Source: an uncultured Oscillospiraceae bacterium (GTDB lineage Bacteria; Bacillota; Clostridia; Oscillospirales; Ruminococcaceae). From it: DNA of 50,073 bases. Location of the stretch: assembly GCA_949745795.1 (NCBI GenBank), contig CATKAZ010000073.1, positions 1 through 50,073 of the forward strand, read 5' to 3'. Under the pieces are notes generated by a model, which ran no database searches, was not told where the DNA came from, and saw only the letters and a list, made by a program, of their open reading frames with translations. The first letter of the stretch is position 1; the number at the start of each line of letters is the position of its first letter. Below, piece after piece: positions 8,330-15,597 of this stretch. The translations under genes were made by a program, and so were the position numbers.

Positions 8330-9388
8330 TTATTTTTTTAAATCTTCAATAAATTTATTGGTAAAATTATTTAAGCCTTCAAAATCAATAGAGTCGATAT
8401 AAAATTTTTCAAGTTCGTCATGAATGTTCAAAGCAGTTTGTAAACATACGGACGCTTCCTTAGCTAATTCAAGGGATGCTTTTTTATCAAAGTTAATTCT
8501 TTGTTTTTTGCTGTTGAACATTTCCTTGTCATAAAATCTTGAGAAGTTTATTATGTTTTCATTTGTTGGAACAAGACCGTTAAAGAAATTTCCTGTAATA
8601 AATACAAGTCCCAATTTTTCAACAATAAGATGTTCAAAAGTACTGTTATGCAGCATTGTGCATTCACTTACTGTTATGTCATATCCGTTGTTTATAAATA
8701 TATCTGATATGCTTTTTAGGAAATAATCTCCGCCGGCAAACAAATCGTCCTTTATAAAATACTTTGAATATTCGCCGGGTACGGGGTGTGTCATATAATT
8801 TTCTGTTGTAAAAGCGGAAAGCTGTTTAAATTCAATTTTTCCCGTACCGTCCGGTATAGATTTCGGTATAAGTTTTTTGGCAAGACGATTAATATATGCG
8901 GATAATTTATTTTTGTTAAGACAATCTTCGGCAATGGTATAAATATCAGTATTCAGCGATGCAAATGCTTCGACATAGCAGCGTACACGATTGTGGTACT
9001 TTTGATTTTCGTCAAAGCAATATCTTACAGCGTCCTTGTGAACCTGCATTTTTTCTTTATTCCAGAACTCACCTAGGTTTATTATTTCCTGTGACACTGC
9101 CGGATACAACGCCTCAAAAACATGAGGGGCAGTTCCGTCTACAATAATAATACCCTTGTCTTCAATGACGACTGCGTCCAGAGATTTGATGTCTGAAGAA
9201 CAGTAATAAATCGACATAGGACTGTCTTTAAAAGCTTCGGCAACCTTTTTCATAAGAGTAGATTTGCCTGTTCCGGGACCTCCTTTGAGTATGTAGGTAT
9301 AGTATCCCGGGTTTTTTATTTGTTCAATAAATTTTGAGCGGAATCCTGTTGGTGAAGTACCGCCTAAAAAATAAACTTTTGCATTCAT
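8330..9388 (-). CDS. P-loop ATPase of unknown function (PRK06851-like)
   Basis: A 352-aa protein with a clear Walker A motif GGPGTGKST at residues 36-44, preceded by the hydrophobic strand YTYILKG. GIIIVDGTAPHV looks like a Walker B-type strand. It resembles the uncharacterised ATPase family annotated as PRK06851 in Clostridia and Bacilli; a substrate is not known to me. The C-terminal third is helical, with many Asn, Lys and Phe. No membrane segment is seen. GGAGGG lies 6-7 nt before the ATG. The GNAT gene lies 66 bp upstream on the same strand, so the two may be cotranscribed. Confidence 0.65.
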   Translation of the reverse strand: MNAKVYFLGGTSPTGFRSKFIEQIKNPGYYTYILKGGPGTGKSTLMKKVAEAFKDSPMSIYYCSSDIKSLDAVVIEDKGIIIVDGTAPHVFEALYPAVSQEIINLGEFWNKEKMQVHKDAVRYCFDENQKYHNRVRCYVEAFASLNTDIYTIAEDCLNKNKLSAYINRLAKKLIPKSIPDGTGKIEFKQLSAFTTENYMTHPVPGEYSKYFIKDDLFAGGDYFLKSISDIFINNGYDITVSECTMLHNSTFEHLIVEKLGLVFITGNFFNGLVPTNENIINFSRFYDKEMFNSKKQRINFDKKASLELAKEASVCLQTALNIHDELEKFYIDSIDFEGLNNFTNKFIEDLKK

Positions 9389-9454
9389 GCTTTCCCTCCG
9401 GTTTTATAGAATTTACTCTATATACTATGTTTTCATTAGGGAAATGACACAGAT

Positions 9455-9847
9455 TCAGTTTATTTTAATCATAGGAAGCTGATCCTCCGGTATGTCCATT
9501 CCGCATTTTTTATAAAACATTGCCTTTTCATTGCTGCAAATTAGAATTTTCCTGTAAAAACTGCCGTATTTTTTAAGCATTTCATCAGCCAGCATTTTCC
9601 CGAATCCTTTTCTGTGATATTCGGGATCAATAAGAAGATAAGGAAAGTATACGTTCATGCCGCCGTCTGAAACGGCGCTCATAAGACCTATTAATTTGCT
9701 TTCGTCATAAAGAGTAATTACTGTTTCACTGTTTTTCAGTGCTTTGAAAAGTTTATCAGGATAATTTGCCGATTCCCATTCTACTGATTTAAAGAGTCTT
9801 ACAATTTCGTTTTCTGTAAAATTTTTATTATAAGTTAAATTAATCAT
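9455..9847 (-). CDS. GNAT-family N-acetyltransferase
   Basis: A 130-aa single-domain GNAT fold, which transfers acetyl from acetyl-CoA to an amine substrate that cannot be named from sequence. The acetyl-CoA pyrophosphate loop is seen in YHRKGFGKMLADEML (matching R/Q-x-x-G-x-G/A), preceded by the beta strand VYFPYLLIDPEY. The C-terminal SNEKAMFYKKCGMDI matches the usual ending in which a Tyr and Gly close the fold. GGGAGG lies 7 nt before the ATG. It shares a divergent intergenic region with the PduL gene. Confidence 0.8.
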   Translation of the reverse strand: MINLTYNKNFTENEIVRLFKSVEWESANYPDKLFKALKNSETVITLYDESKLIGLMSAVSDGGMNVYFPYLLIDPEYHRKGFGKMLADEMLKKYGSFYRKILICSNEKAMFYKKCGMDIPEDQLPMIKIN

Positions 9848-9876
9848 ATCAGCCTCCCGAATTTTGATTTATATCT

Positions 9877-9907
9877 ATTATATCAGAATAAAAGCTTGGT
9901 TATTCAA
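9877..9907 (-). promoter_or_regulatory. probable promoter of the GNAT gene
   Basis: On the minus strand, TATAAT (9882-9877) is preceded by TTGAAT (9907-9902) with a 19-bp spacer. The spacing is long, so confidence is moderate. Confidence 0.4.
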
Positions 9908-9924
9908 AAATCTACATTATATCC

Positions 9925-9953
9925 TTGACCTTTGGCAAAAAAAGTAGTAAAAT
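9925..9953 (+). promoter_or_regulatory. promoter of the pduL gene
   Basis: TTGACC (9925-9930), a 17-bp spacer and TAAAAT (9948-9953) lie 32 bp before the ATG at 9986; GGAGG precedes the start codon. Confidence 0.7.
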
Positions 9954-9985
9954 TATATTGAATTAAAAAATTGGAGGAATAATAT

Positions 9986-10564
9986 ATGTCAAAAAAATTT
10001 ATTGTAGAAACTTCTGCAAGACATGTACATGTAACACAGGAACATCTTGAAATTCTTTTCGGTAAGGGTGCAAAGCTTACTCATAAAAAGGATCTTTCAC
10101 AGCCGGGACAGTTTGCATGTGAAGAAAGAGTTACTATTGTAGGACCTAAAAAAGAAATGCCTAATGTTTCTATTTTAGGTCCTGTACGTCCGGAAACACA
10201 GGTTGAGCTTTCAGCTACTGATGCTCGTTCAATCGGTATTGCCGCTCCTATCAGAGAATCAGGAGATGTTGCAGGTTCAGGCGCCTGTAAGATAGTAGGT
10301 CCTGCCGGTGAAGTTGAACTAAGTCAGGGTGTGATTGTTGCCAAGCGTCACATTCATCTGACTCCTGAAACAGCCGCTGAAAGAGGCGTTAAGGATAAGG
10401 ATGTCGTATGGGTTAAAATCGATACGGACGGCAGAAAAGCAATTCTCGGAGACGTAGTAGTAAGAGTTTCTGAAAAATACGCTCCTGCTATGCATATTGA
10501 TACTGATGAATCAAATGCTGTCGGTGCTTACAATGGTCTTGAAGGCGAAATAATTGAACTTTAA
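9986..10564 (+). CDS. pduL: phosphate acyltransferase, PduL type
   Basis: Interconverts acyl-CoA plus phosphate with acyl-phosphate plus CoA, working as a phosphotransacetylase unrelated to Pta. It is 192 aa with the two-domain PduL layout. The zinc-ligand histidines are in the N-terminal SARHVHVT and in KRHIHLTPETAAERG in the second half; the final segment AMHIDTDESNAVGAYNG is typical. There is no N-terminal extension of the kind used as a microcompartment-targeting peptide, and no microcompartment gene nearby. It is monocistronic between its own promoter and a terminator. This supports a free cytoplasmic enzyme making acetyl-phosphate in fermentation. No acetate kinase gene is in the window. 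Confidence 0.9.
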   Translation: MSKKFIVETSARHVHVTQEHLEILFGKGAKLTHKKDLSQPGQFACEERVTIVGPKKEMPNVSILGPVRPETQVELSATDARSIGIAAPIRESGDVAGSGACKIVGPAGEVELSQGVIVAKRHIHLTPETAAERGVKDKDVVWVKIDTDGRKAILGDVVVRVSEKYAPAMHIDTDESNAVGAYNGLEGEIIEL

Positions 10565-10576
10565 TTAACTAATATG

Positions 10577-10606
10577 AAGGCGGCTTTATGCCGCCTTTTG
10601 TATTTT
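10577..10606 (+). terminator. terminator after pduL
   Basis: AAGGCGGC (10577-10584) pairs with GCCGCCTT (10590-10597) around TTTAT, followed by TTTGTATTTT. Confidence 0.88.
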
Positions 10607-10646
10607 ATAAAAATATTATCATATACTATAATAAGGAGGGAATAGT

Positions 10647-11306
10647 ATGAAAATTAAATCTGATGATATACAGCTGAAAAAGTATGAACAGTATCTTTAC
10701 AGCTTGCCGTTTGTCGGCACAAAAAAAATTGAAAGTGAAAAAACAGTTTTTGTCATGGTCGATATAATAAACGGTTTTATCCGTGAGGGTGTACTTCATG
10801 ACAAGGAAATTGAAAGTATTATTTCACCTGTAAAAGCTTTTCTTGAATATTGTAATAGAAAGAACATAAAATCAATTGCTTTTTCTGACTGTCATAGTGA
10901 AGATTCATGTGAATTTTCAGCTTTTCCTTCTCACTGTATAAAAGGGGATAATGAGTGTAAAATAGTTGACGAGTTAATCCAAACTGGAGGATTTGCAATT
11001 ATTGAGAAAAATTCCGCTAACGGCTTTCATGCTTCCGGATTCAGAAAATTTCTTGAAAATAATATGGATAAAAACTGTTATATAGTTTGCGGGGATTGTA
11101 CTGATATATGCGTACTGAATTTTTGCTTATCATTAAAAACATTTTTTAATGAGATCAATAAACCATCGGAAATCTTAGTACCGTTAAACATGACCGAAAC
11201 CTTTCAAACTGCAAAACATAATCGCAGTTTAGCTAATATTTCAGCTTTGTTTATCATGGAAACAAACGGAATAAAACTTATCGGAGGAATTGATATAAAT
11301 GAGTAA
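10647..11306 (+). CDS. pncA: nicotinamidase-like cysteine hydrolase
   Basis: Isochorismatase-fold hydrolase, 219 aa, expected to deamidate nicotinamide to nicotinate. The triad is visible: Asp in FVMVDIINGF, Lys in IIEKNSANGF and the nucleophilic Cys in CGDCTDICVLNF. The SDCHSEDSCEFSAFPSHC segment corresponds to the metal- and substrate-binding loop (usually D-x-H) of nicotinamidases. AGGAGGG precedes the ATG. It overlaps the nicotinate phosphoribosyltransferase gene by 8 bp, which strongly supports the substrate: together they form the Preiss-Handler entry for salvaging nicotinamide to NAD. Confidence 0.88.
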   Translation: MKIKSDDIQLKKYEQYLYSLPFVGTKKIESEKTVFVMVDIINGFIREGVLHDKEIESIISPVKAFLEYCNRKNIKSIAFSDCHSEDSCEFSAFPSHCIKGDNECKIVDELIQTGGFAIIEKNSANGFHASGFRKFLENNMDKNCYIVCGDCTDICVLNFCLSLKTFFNEINKPSEILVPLNMTETFQTAKHNRSLANISALFIMETNGIKLIGGIDINE

Positions 11307-12744
11307 ATGTAATCTTTCAATGCTTGTTGATTTTTATGAGCTTACTATGGGGAATGCTTATCTTTTAAATGAATACAGCGAAAGAACAGTATATTTTGAT
11401 ATGTTTTTCAGACGTATTCCCGATGGCGGCGGATATGCTATTTTTGCAGGACTTGAACAGGTAATTGAATATTTGCAAAATCTTCGGTTTACAGATGAGG
11501 ATATTGAATATTTAAGAAGTAAAAATATATTTTCCGATAAGTTTCTTGAGTATTTGAAAGCTTTTAAATTTGAATGCGATGTGTGGTCAGTGCGGGAAGG
11601 AACGCCTGTTTTTCCGAATGAGCCGATTATTACAGTCAAAGGTCCCTCAATACAGGCTCAGTTTATTGAAACGATGATTTTGCTGTTTGTAAATCATCAG
11701 AGTCTTATTGCTACAAAGGCGAGCCGTATTGTACGGGCTGCGCAGGGAAGACCGGTTATAGAATACGGTTCCAGAAGGGCGCAGGGAGGAGACGGTGCGG
11801 TTCTGGGTGCTAGGGCTGCATATATAGCAGGCTGCTGCGGAACGGCATGTACTATGGCAGACAGAGATTACGGAGTCCCGGCAGCTGGAACTATGGCTCA
11901 CAGTTGGGTCCAGCTTTTTCCTACAGAGCTTGAAGCTTTTGAAGCGTATGCGGAAGTTTATCCGGAAAATTGTGTATTTCTGGTGGATACTTACAATACG
12001 CTTAAATCGGGTGTGCCAAATGCTGTAAAAGTTTTTGAAAAGCTGGCAGAAAAGGGATACCGTCCGGGAGGAATCAGAATTGACAGCGGAGATATTGCAT
12101 ATCTATCCAAAAAGGCAAGAAAAATACTGAATGATGCGGGATTTGATGACTGTAAGATTATAGTTTCCAATTCGCTTGATGAATATATTATTCGGGATCT
12201 TTTGATGCAGGGGGCTGAAATTGACAAATTCGGAGTTGGTGAACGACTGATAACAAGTAAATCCGAACCTGTTTTCGGAGGAGTTTATAAGCTTGCAGCT
12301 ATTGAAGAAAACGGAGAAATCCTACCTAAAATAAAGCTTTCGGAAAATGTAACTAAAATTACAAATCCCGGTTACAAAAAGCCTGTTAGACTGTTTTGCC
12401 GAAAAACCGGAATGGCGCTGGCAGATATTATTCTTTTGCATGACGAGCATATAGATGATAAAAAAACTTTTGAAATTTTTGATCCGGAGTTTACCTATAA
12501 AAGAAAAATCCTTAGTGATTTTACTGCTGAAAATCTTCAAATTCCTATTTTTGAAAGGGGAAAGTGTGTATATAAATCACCGTCTATTGAAGAAATCAGG
12601 GAGTATTCCAAAACTCAATTGTCATTAATATGGGAAGAGGTAAAAAGATTTGAGAATCCTCACAAATACTATGTAGATTTATCTGAAAAGCTGTGGAATA
12701 TCAAACAAAAGCTTTTAAGGAACGTAAATATCGGTAAGCTTTAA
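11299..12744 (+). CDS. pncB: nicotinate phosphoribosyltransferase
   Basis: Forms nicotinate mononucleotide from nicotinate and PRPP with ATP, the committing step of NAD salvage. It is 481 aa, within the range of the longer Gram-positive enzymes. Seen: the N-terminal LVDFYELTMGNAYL, the YGSRRAQGGDGAVLGARAAYIAG segment, the catalytic-loop MAHSWVQ with His, DTYNTLKSG, the RIDSGD phosphate-binding strand and KFGVGERL. The ATG overlaps the end of pncA, with GGAGG inside that gene. Its C-terminal codons contain the 12-bp sequence that is repeated 52 bp downstream. Confidence 0.95.
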   Translation: MSKCNLSMLVDFYELTMGNAYLLNEYSERTVYFDMFFRRIPDGGGYAIFAGLEQVIEYLQNLRFTDEDIEYLRSKNIFSDKFLEYLKAFKFECDVWSVREGTPVFPNEPIITVKGPSIQAQFIETMILLFVNHQSLIATKASRIVRAAQGRPVIEYGSRRAQGGDGAVLGARAAYIAGCCGTACTMADRDYGVPAAGTMAHSWVQLFPTELEAFEAYAEVYPENCVFLVDTYNTLKSGVPNAVKVFEKLAEKGYRPGGIRIDSGDIAYLSKKARKILNDAGFDDCKIIVSNSLDEYIIRDLLMQGAEIDKFGVGERLITSKSEPVFGGVYKLAAIEENGEILPKIKLSENVTKITNPGYKKPVRLFCRKTGMALADIILLHDEHIDDKKTFEIFDPEFTYKRKILSDFTAENLQIPIFERGKCVYKSPSIEEIREYSKTQLSLIWEEVKRFENPHKYYVDLSEKLWNIKQKLLRNVNIGKL

Positions 12745-12824
12745 AAAAATATCGGGAACATTTATTGGTTTTGGAATTTTCATCGGTAAGCTTCAACACA
12801 AATTACTCTCCGAAACCAATAAAT
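12730..12824 (+). repeat. 12-bp direct repeat and 16-bp hairpin after pncB
   Basis: ATCGGTAAGCTT occurs at 12730-12741 (pncB 3' end) and again at 12782-12793. Separately, 12760-12775 and 12809-12824 are 16-nt arms complementary apart from one G-U wobble, around a 33-nt loop that contains the second copy. No T-run follows, so this is not a standard terminator. It could be an RNA structure stabilising the pncAB transcript or the relic of a small insertion. Confidence 0.5.
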
Positions 12825-12872
12825 CTGATGATATATTATGTTCTATTAAGTCAAATGTTGGTAAAACAGGTA

Positions 12873-12901
12873 TTGCACATAACTGAAAAATTTGATATAA
12901 T
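12873..12901 (+). promoter_or_regulatory. promoter of the mtnN gene
   Basis: TTGCAC (12873-12878), a 17-bp spacer and TATAAT (12896-12901) lie 47 bp before the start codon. Confidence 0.7.
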
Positions 12902-12948
12902 AAAAGAACAAATATATTTTTTAATGCTGAAAGGAATGATTTTCATAT

Positions 12949-13626
12949 ATGAAGACTATCGGAATTATCGGAGCAATGCCTTCAGAGCTTGCAGATATAA
13001 GAAATACTCTTACCGGAGCAGTTGTAAAAAACTATTCCGGATTTGATTTTTACATAAATACTTATAAAGACAAGCTTATAATTAACGCATGCTGCGGTAT
13101 TGCAAAGGTTAATGCCGCTGTATGCACACAAGTTATGATAGATCATTTTGATGTTGATGCAATTATAAATACCGGTGTAGCGGGAGGTATGGATACAAAA
13201 GTCAAAGTGTGTGACATTGTTGTTTCCAACGAAGTGCTTCCTCACGATCTGGAGCTTAGATTGTTAAATGATTACCCTCCGTACAACGGAATTTTTAAGG
13301 CAGATGAAAAGCTTATAAGCATTGCTTTTGAGGTGTGCAGAGAGAAAAATATTGACAGTCATATCGGACGTGTTGTTTCCGGTGAAGCTTTTATTTCAAG
13401 CAGCGAAGTCAAAAAGGCTATTTGTGAGAAATTTTCTCCTCTTGCGGTTGATATGGAAACATCTGCAATCGGTCATTGTGCTTTTATGAATAATATGCCG
13501 TTTGTCAGCATCAGATGTATTTCCGACAATGCAGATGACGAGGGAGAAATGTCATTTGACGAATTTGAAAAAATTGCAGCTAAAAGAGTAGCGGAAGTTG
13601 TTCTTGAAATGATTGAAAAAATATGA
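12949..13626 (+). CDS. mtnN: 5'-methylthioadenosine/S-adenosylhomocysteine nucleosidase
   Basis: Cleaves adenine from MTA and SAH, removing inhibitory by-products of SAM-dependent methylation and supplying S-ribosylhomocysteine. It is 225 aa, of normal length. Seen: the N-terminal IGIIGAMPSELADI with the catalytic Glu, the phosphorylase-fold INTGVAGGMD, SGEAFISS, the ribose-binding VDMETSAIGHCAF and the catalytic Asp in RCISDNADDE. AAAGGA lies upstream of the ATG. It has its own promoter and lies ahead of a separate miaB promoter. Confidence 0.93.
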   Translation: MKTIGIIGAMPSELADIRNTLTGAVVKNYSGFDFYINTYKDKLIINACCGIAKVNAAVCTQVMIDHFDVDAIINTGVAGGMDTKVKVCDIVVSNEVLPHDLELRLLNDYPPYNGIFKADEKLISIAFEVCREKNIDSHIGRVVSGEAFISSSEVKKAICEKFSPLAVDMETSAIGHCAFMNNMPFVSIRCISDNADDEGEMSFDEFEKIAAKRVAEVVLEMIEKI

Positions 13627-13633
13627 TTTTTAC

Positions 13634-13662
13634 TTGTAAAATTGCTGTTTTTGTGGTATAAT
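13634..13662 (+). promoter_or_regulatory. promoter of the miaB-mutSL block
   Basis: TTGTAA (13634-13639), a 17-bp spacer and TATAAT (13657-13662) lie just after mtnN and 42 bp before the miaB start. Confidence 0.65.
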
Positions 13663-13703
13663 TTATTATTACATAAATTACCTGAATGAATGGAGATTAT
13701 TAA

Positions 13704-15098
13704 TTGAATCAGGAAAAGAATATAGAAGAATATATAAATTCAGTAGAGGAAATTATTTCCCGAAAAGATGCTCCCATACTTGCATGTGTTCACAGTTATG
13801 GTTGTCAGCTTAATTTTTCCGACGGTGAAAAATTAAAGGGTATGCTTGCAAAAATGGGGTTCGGTCTGACGGACAAGCCTGAGGACGCCGGTTTGGTTAT
13901 TTTCAATACATGTGCGGTAAGGGAAAATGCCGAGGACAGGGTTTTCGGCAATCTTGGATTTCTAAAGCATTATAAGGAAAAGAATCCGGAGATGATAATA
14001 GGTATTTGCGGCTGTATGACCGGTCTTGACCATGTAGTTGAAAAAATCAGTAATTCATATAAATTTGTGGATATTGTTTTTGGTACCTCTGCTCTGGATA
14101 AGTTTCCGAGGCTTCTTTTTGACAAGCTTTCAGGAACAAAGCATGCATTTGATACGAATGAGTATAATATGCCCGTAGAAGGACTTGAACAGAAAAGAGA
14201 CAGTACATTTAAAGCTTCTGTACCGATTATGTTTGGCTGCAATAATTTTTGTACTTATTGTATCGTTCCGTATGTCAGAGGACGTGAAAGAAGCAGAAAA
14301 CCGGAAAATATTATACAGGAAGTAAAAGAATTGGTTGCGTCCGGTTACAAAGAAATTATGCTTTTGGGACAGAATGTAAATTCGTACGGCAAAGATCTTC
14401 CTGACGGTATTAACTTTCCGCAGCTTTTAGAAAGAATAAACGCAATCGACGGAGATTTTATAATAAGATTTATGTCGTCTCACCCCAAGGACGCCGGAAA
14501 GGAACTCATTGATACTATTATTCGTTGTAAGAAGGTCGGCAGACATTTTCATCTTCCGGTTCAGAGCGGCAGTAATGAAATACTTGAGAAAATGAATCGC
14601 AGGTATACAATTGAAAGGTATATGGAAACAATAAATTATGCCCGCAGCATTATTCCAGATTTTTCATTTACCACCGATATTATTGTGGGATTTCCTAATG
14701 AAAGTGAAGAAGATTTTGAAAAGACACTTGAACTTATGAAGCGTGTGGGGTATGATAATATTTACTCGTTTATTTACTCAAAGCGTTCCGGAACAAAGGC
14801 GGCGGAAATAAATGATCTTATTTCAGACGAAGAAAAAAGTCAGCGTATGACCAGACTTCTTGCTTTGCAGAGGGAAATTTCTACTGAAAACTATAAACGC
14901 TTTATCGGCAGAAAAATGAGAGTGCTTGTTGACGGTAAAGGAAAAAAAGCCGGTTGGCTTACCGGAAAAAGCAGTGAGTTTATAATAGTTGAATTTGAAG
15001 GCGATGAATCCCTGACAGGCAGTTTTGCCGATGTAGAAATAATCGGTGCTAAAAATTGGGCTGTTACGGGTAAATTGATTAATAAAAAGGAGAAATAA
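13704..15098 (+). CDS. miaB: tRNA-2-methylthio-N6-dimethylallyladenosine synthase
   Basis: Radical-SAM methylthiotransferase adding the 2-methylthio group to i6A37 of tRNAs. It is 464 aa with three domains. The N-terminal MTTase domain has cysteines at 34 (SYGCQLN), 70 (NTCAVRE) and 104 (CGCMTG) for one 4Fe-4S cluster. The radical-SAM CxxxCxxC is at 179-186 (CNNFCTYC). The C-terminal TRAM domain covers about 395-460. The start is TTG at 13704, 8 nt after GGAG. It shares the region with miaA, which makes its i6A substrate. Confidence 0.95.
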   Translation: MNQEKNIEEYINSVEEIISRKDAPILACVHSYGCQLNFSDGEKLKGMLAKMGFGLTDKPEDAGLVIFNTCAVRENAEDRVFGNLGFLKHYKEKNPEMIIGICGCMTGLDHVVEKISNSYKFVDIVFGTSALDKFPRLLFDKLSGTKHAFDTNEYNMPVEGLEQKRDSTFKASVPIMFGCNNFCTYCIVPYVRGRERSRKPENIIQEVKELVASGYKEIMLLGQNVNSYGKDLPDGINFPQLLERINAIDGDFIIRFMSSHPKDAGKELIDTIIRCKKVGRHFHLPVQSGSNEILEKMNRRYTIERYMETINYARSIIPDFSFTTDIIVGFPNESEEDFEKTLELMKRVGYDNIYSFIYSKRSGTKAAEINDLISDEEKSQRMTRLLALQREISTENYKRFIGRKMRVLVDGKGKKAGWLTGKSSEFIIVEFEGDESLTGSFADVEIIGAKNWAVTGKLINKKEK

Positions 15099-15100
15099 AA

Positions 15101-15508
15101 ATGGATACAATTTCAATGGCAAGAGAATTAGGAAAACTTATACAGGCAGATCCAAGATATGATGCATATATAAAGGCAAAAGAAACAAATGATAAGGACG
15201 AGGAGCTTCAGAAGCTTATCAATGATTTTACAATGAAACGCTATGAGCTAAATATGGAAATGTCCAAAACAGATAAAGACACCGATAAGGTTAAAGAACT
15301 TGACGGAGTTATCAAGAATATTTACGGTGAAATTATGGTAAATCCCAATATGGCTGCATTTAATGCTGCAAAAAATGCCATGGACGGTATGCTGGCAGAA
15401 ATTAACAACATTATTACTGCGTCTGCAAACGGAGAAGATCCCGAAACCTGTCCGTCACAGCCAAGCGGATGCTCGGGCAGCTGTTCAACTTGCGGCGGTT
15501 GCCACTGA
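15101..15508 (+). CDS. ylbF: YlbF/YmcA-family regulator with Cys-rich tail
   Basis: A 135-aa all-helical protein of the Com_YlbF family (MARELGKLIQADPRYDAYI, then a long charged helix and a second helix NPNMAAFNAAKNAMDGML). In Bacillus, YlbF, YmcA and YaaT form the Y-complex that controls RNase Y-dependent mRNA processing, competence and sporulation, and the complex carries 4Fe-4S clusters. This copy ends in a tail with five cysteines within 20 residues (TCPSQPSGCSGSCSTCGGCH), a likely metal or Fe-S site. AAGGAG precedes the ATG, 2 bp after miaB. It lies between miaB and mutS, as in many Clostridia. Confidence 0.85.
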   Translation: MDTISMARELGKLIQADPRYDAYIKAKETNDKDEELQKLINDFTMKRYELNMEMSKTDKDTDKVKELDGVIKNIYGEIMVNPNMAAFNAAKNAMDGMLAEINNIITASANGEDPETCPSQPSGCSGSCSTCGGCH

Positions 15509-15597
15509 TTTGACGTAATTATAAATAAAATTTTCGGCTTTTTGACTTTTTCATGATTTTTTCTGAAAAGGTCAAATTGCATAATCGGAGGTTATTG

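Noticed and set aside
12745-12948. Insertion sequence remnant after pncB
   Set aside because: There is no transposase fragment; the hairpin and the 12-bp repeat alone do not support an element call.
12765-13046. 93-codon plus-strand frame before mtnN
   Set aside because: It runs through the hairpin, the mtnN promoter and the first 98 bp of mtnN in another frame, has no ribosome site and gives no recognisable protein.
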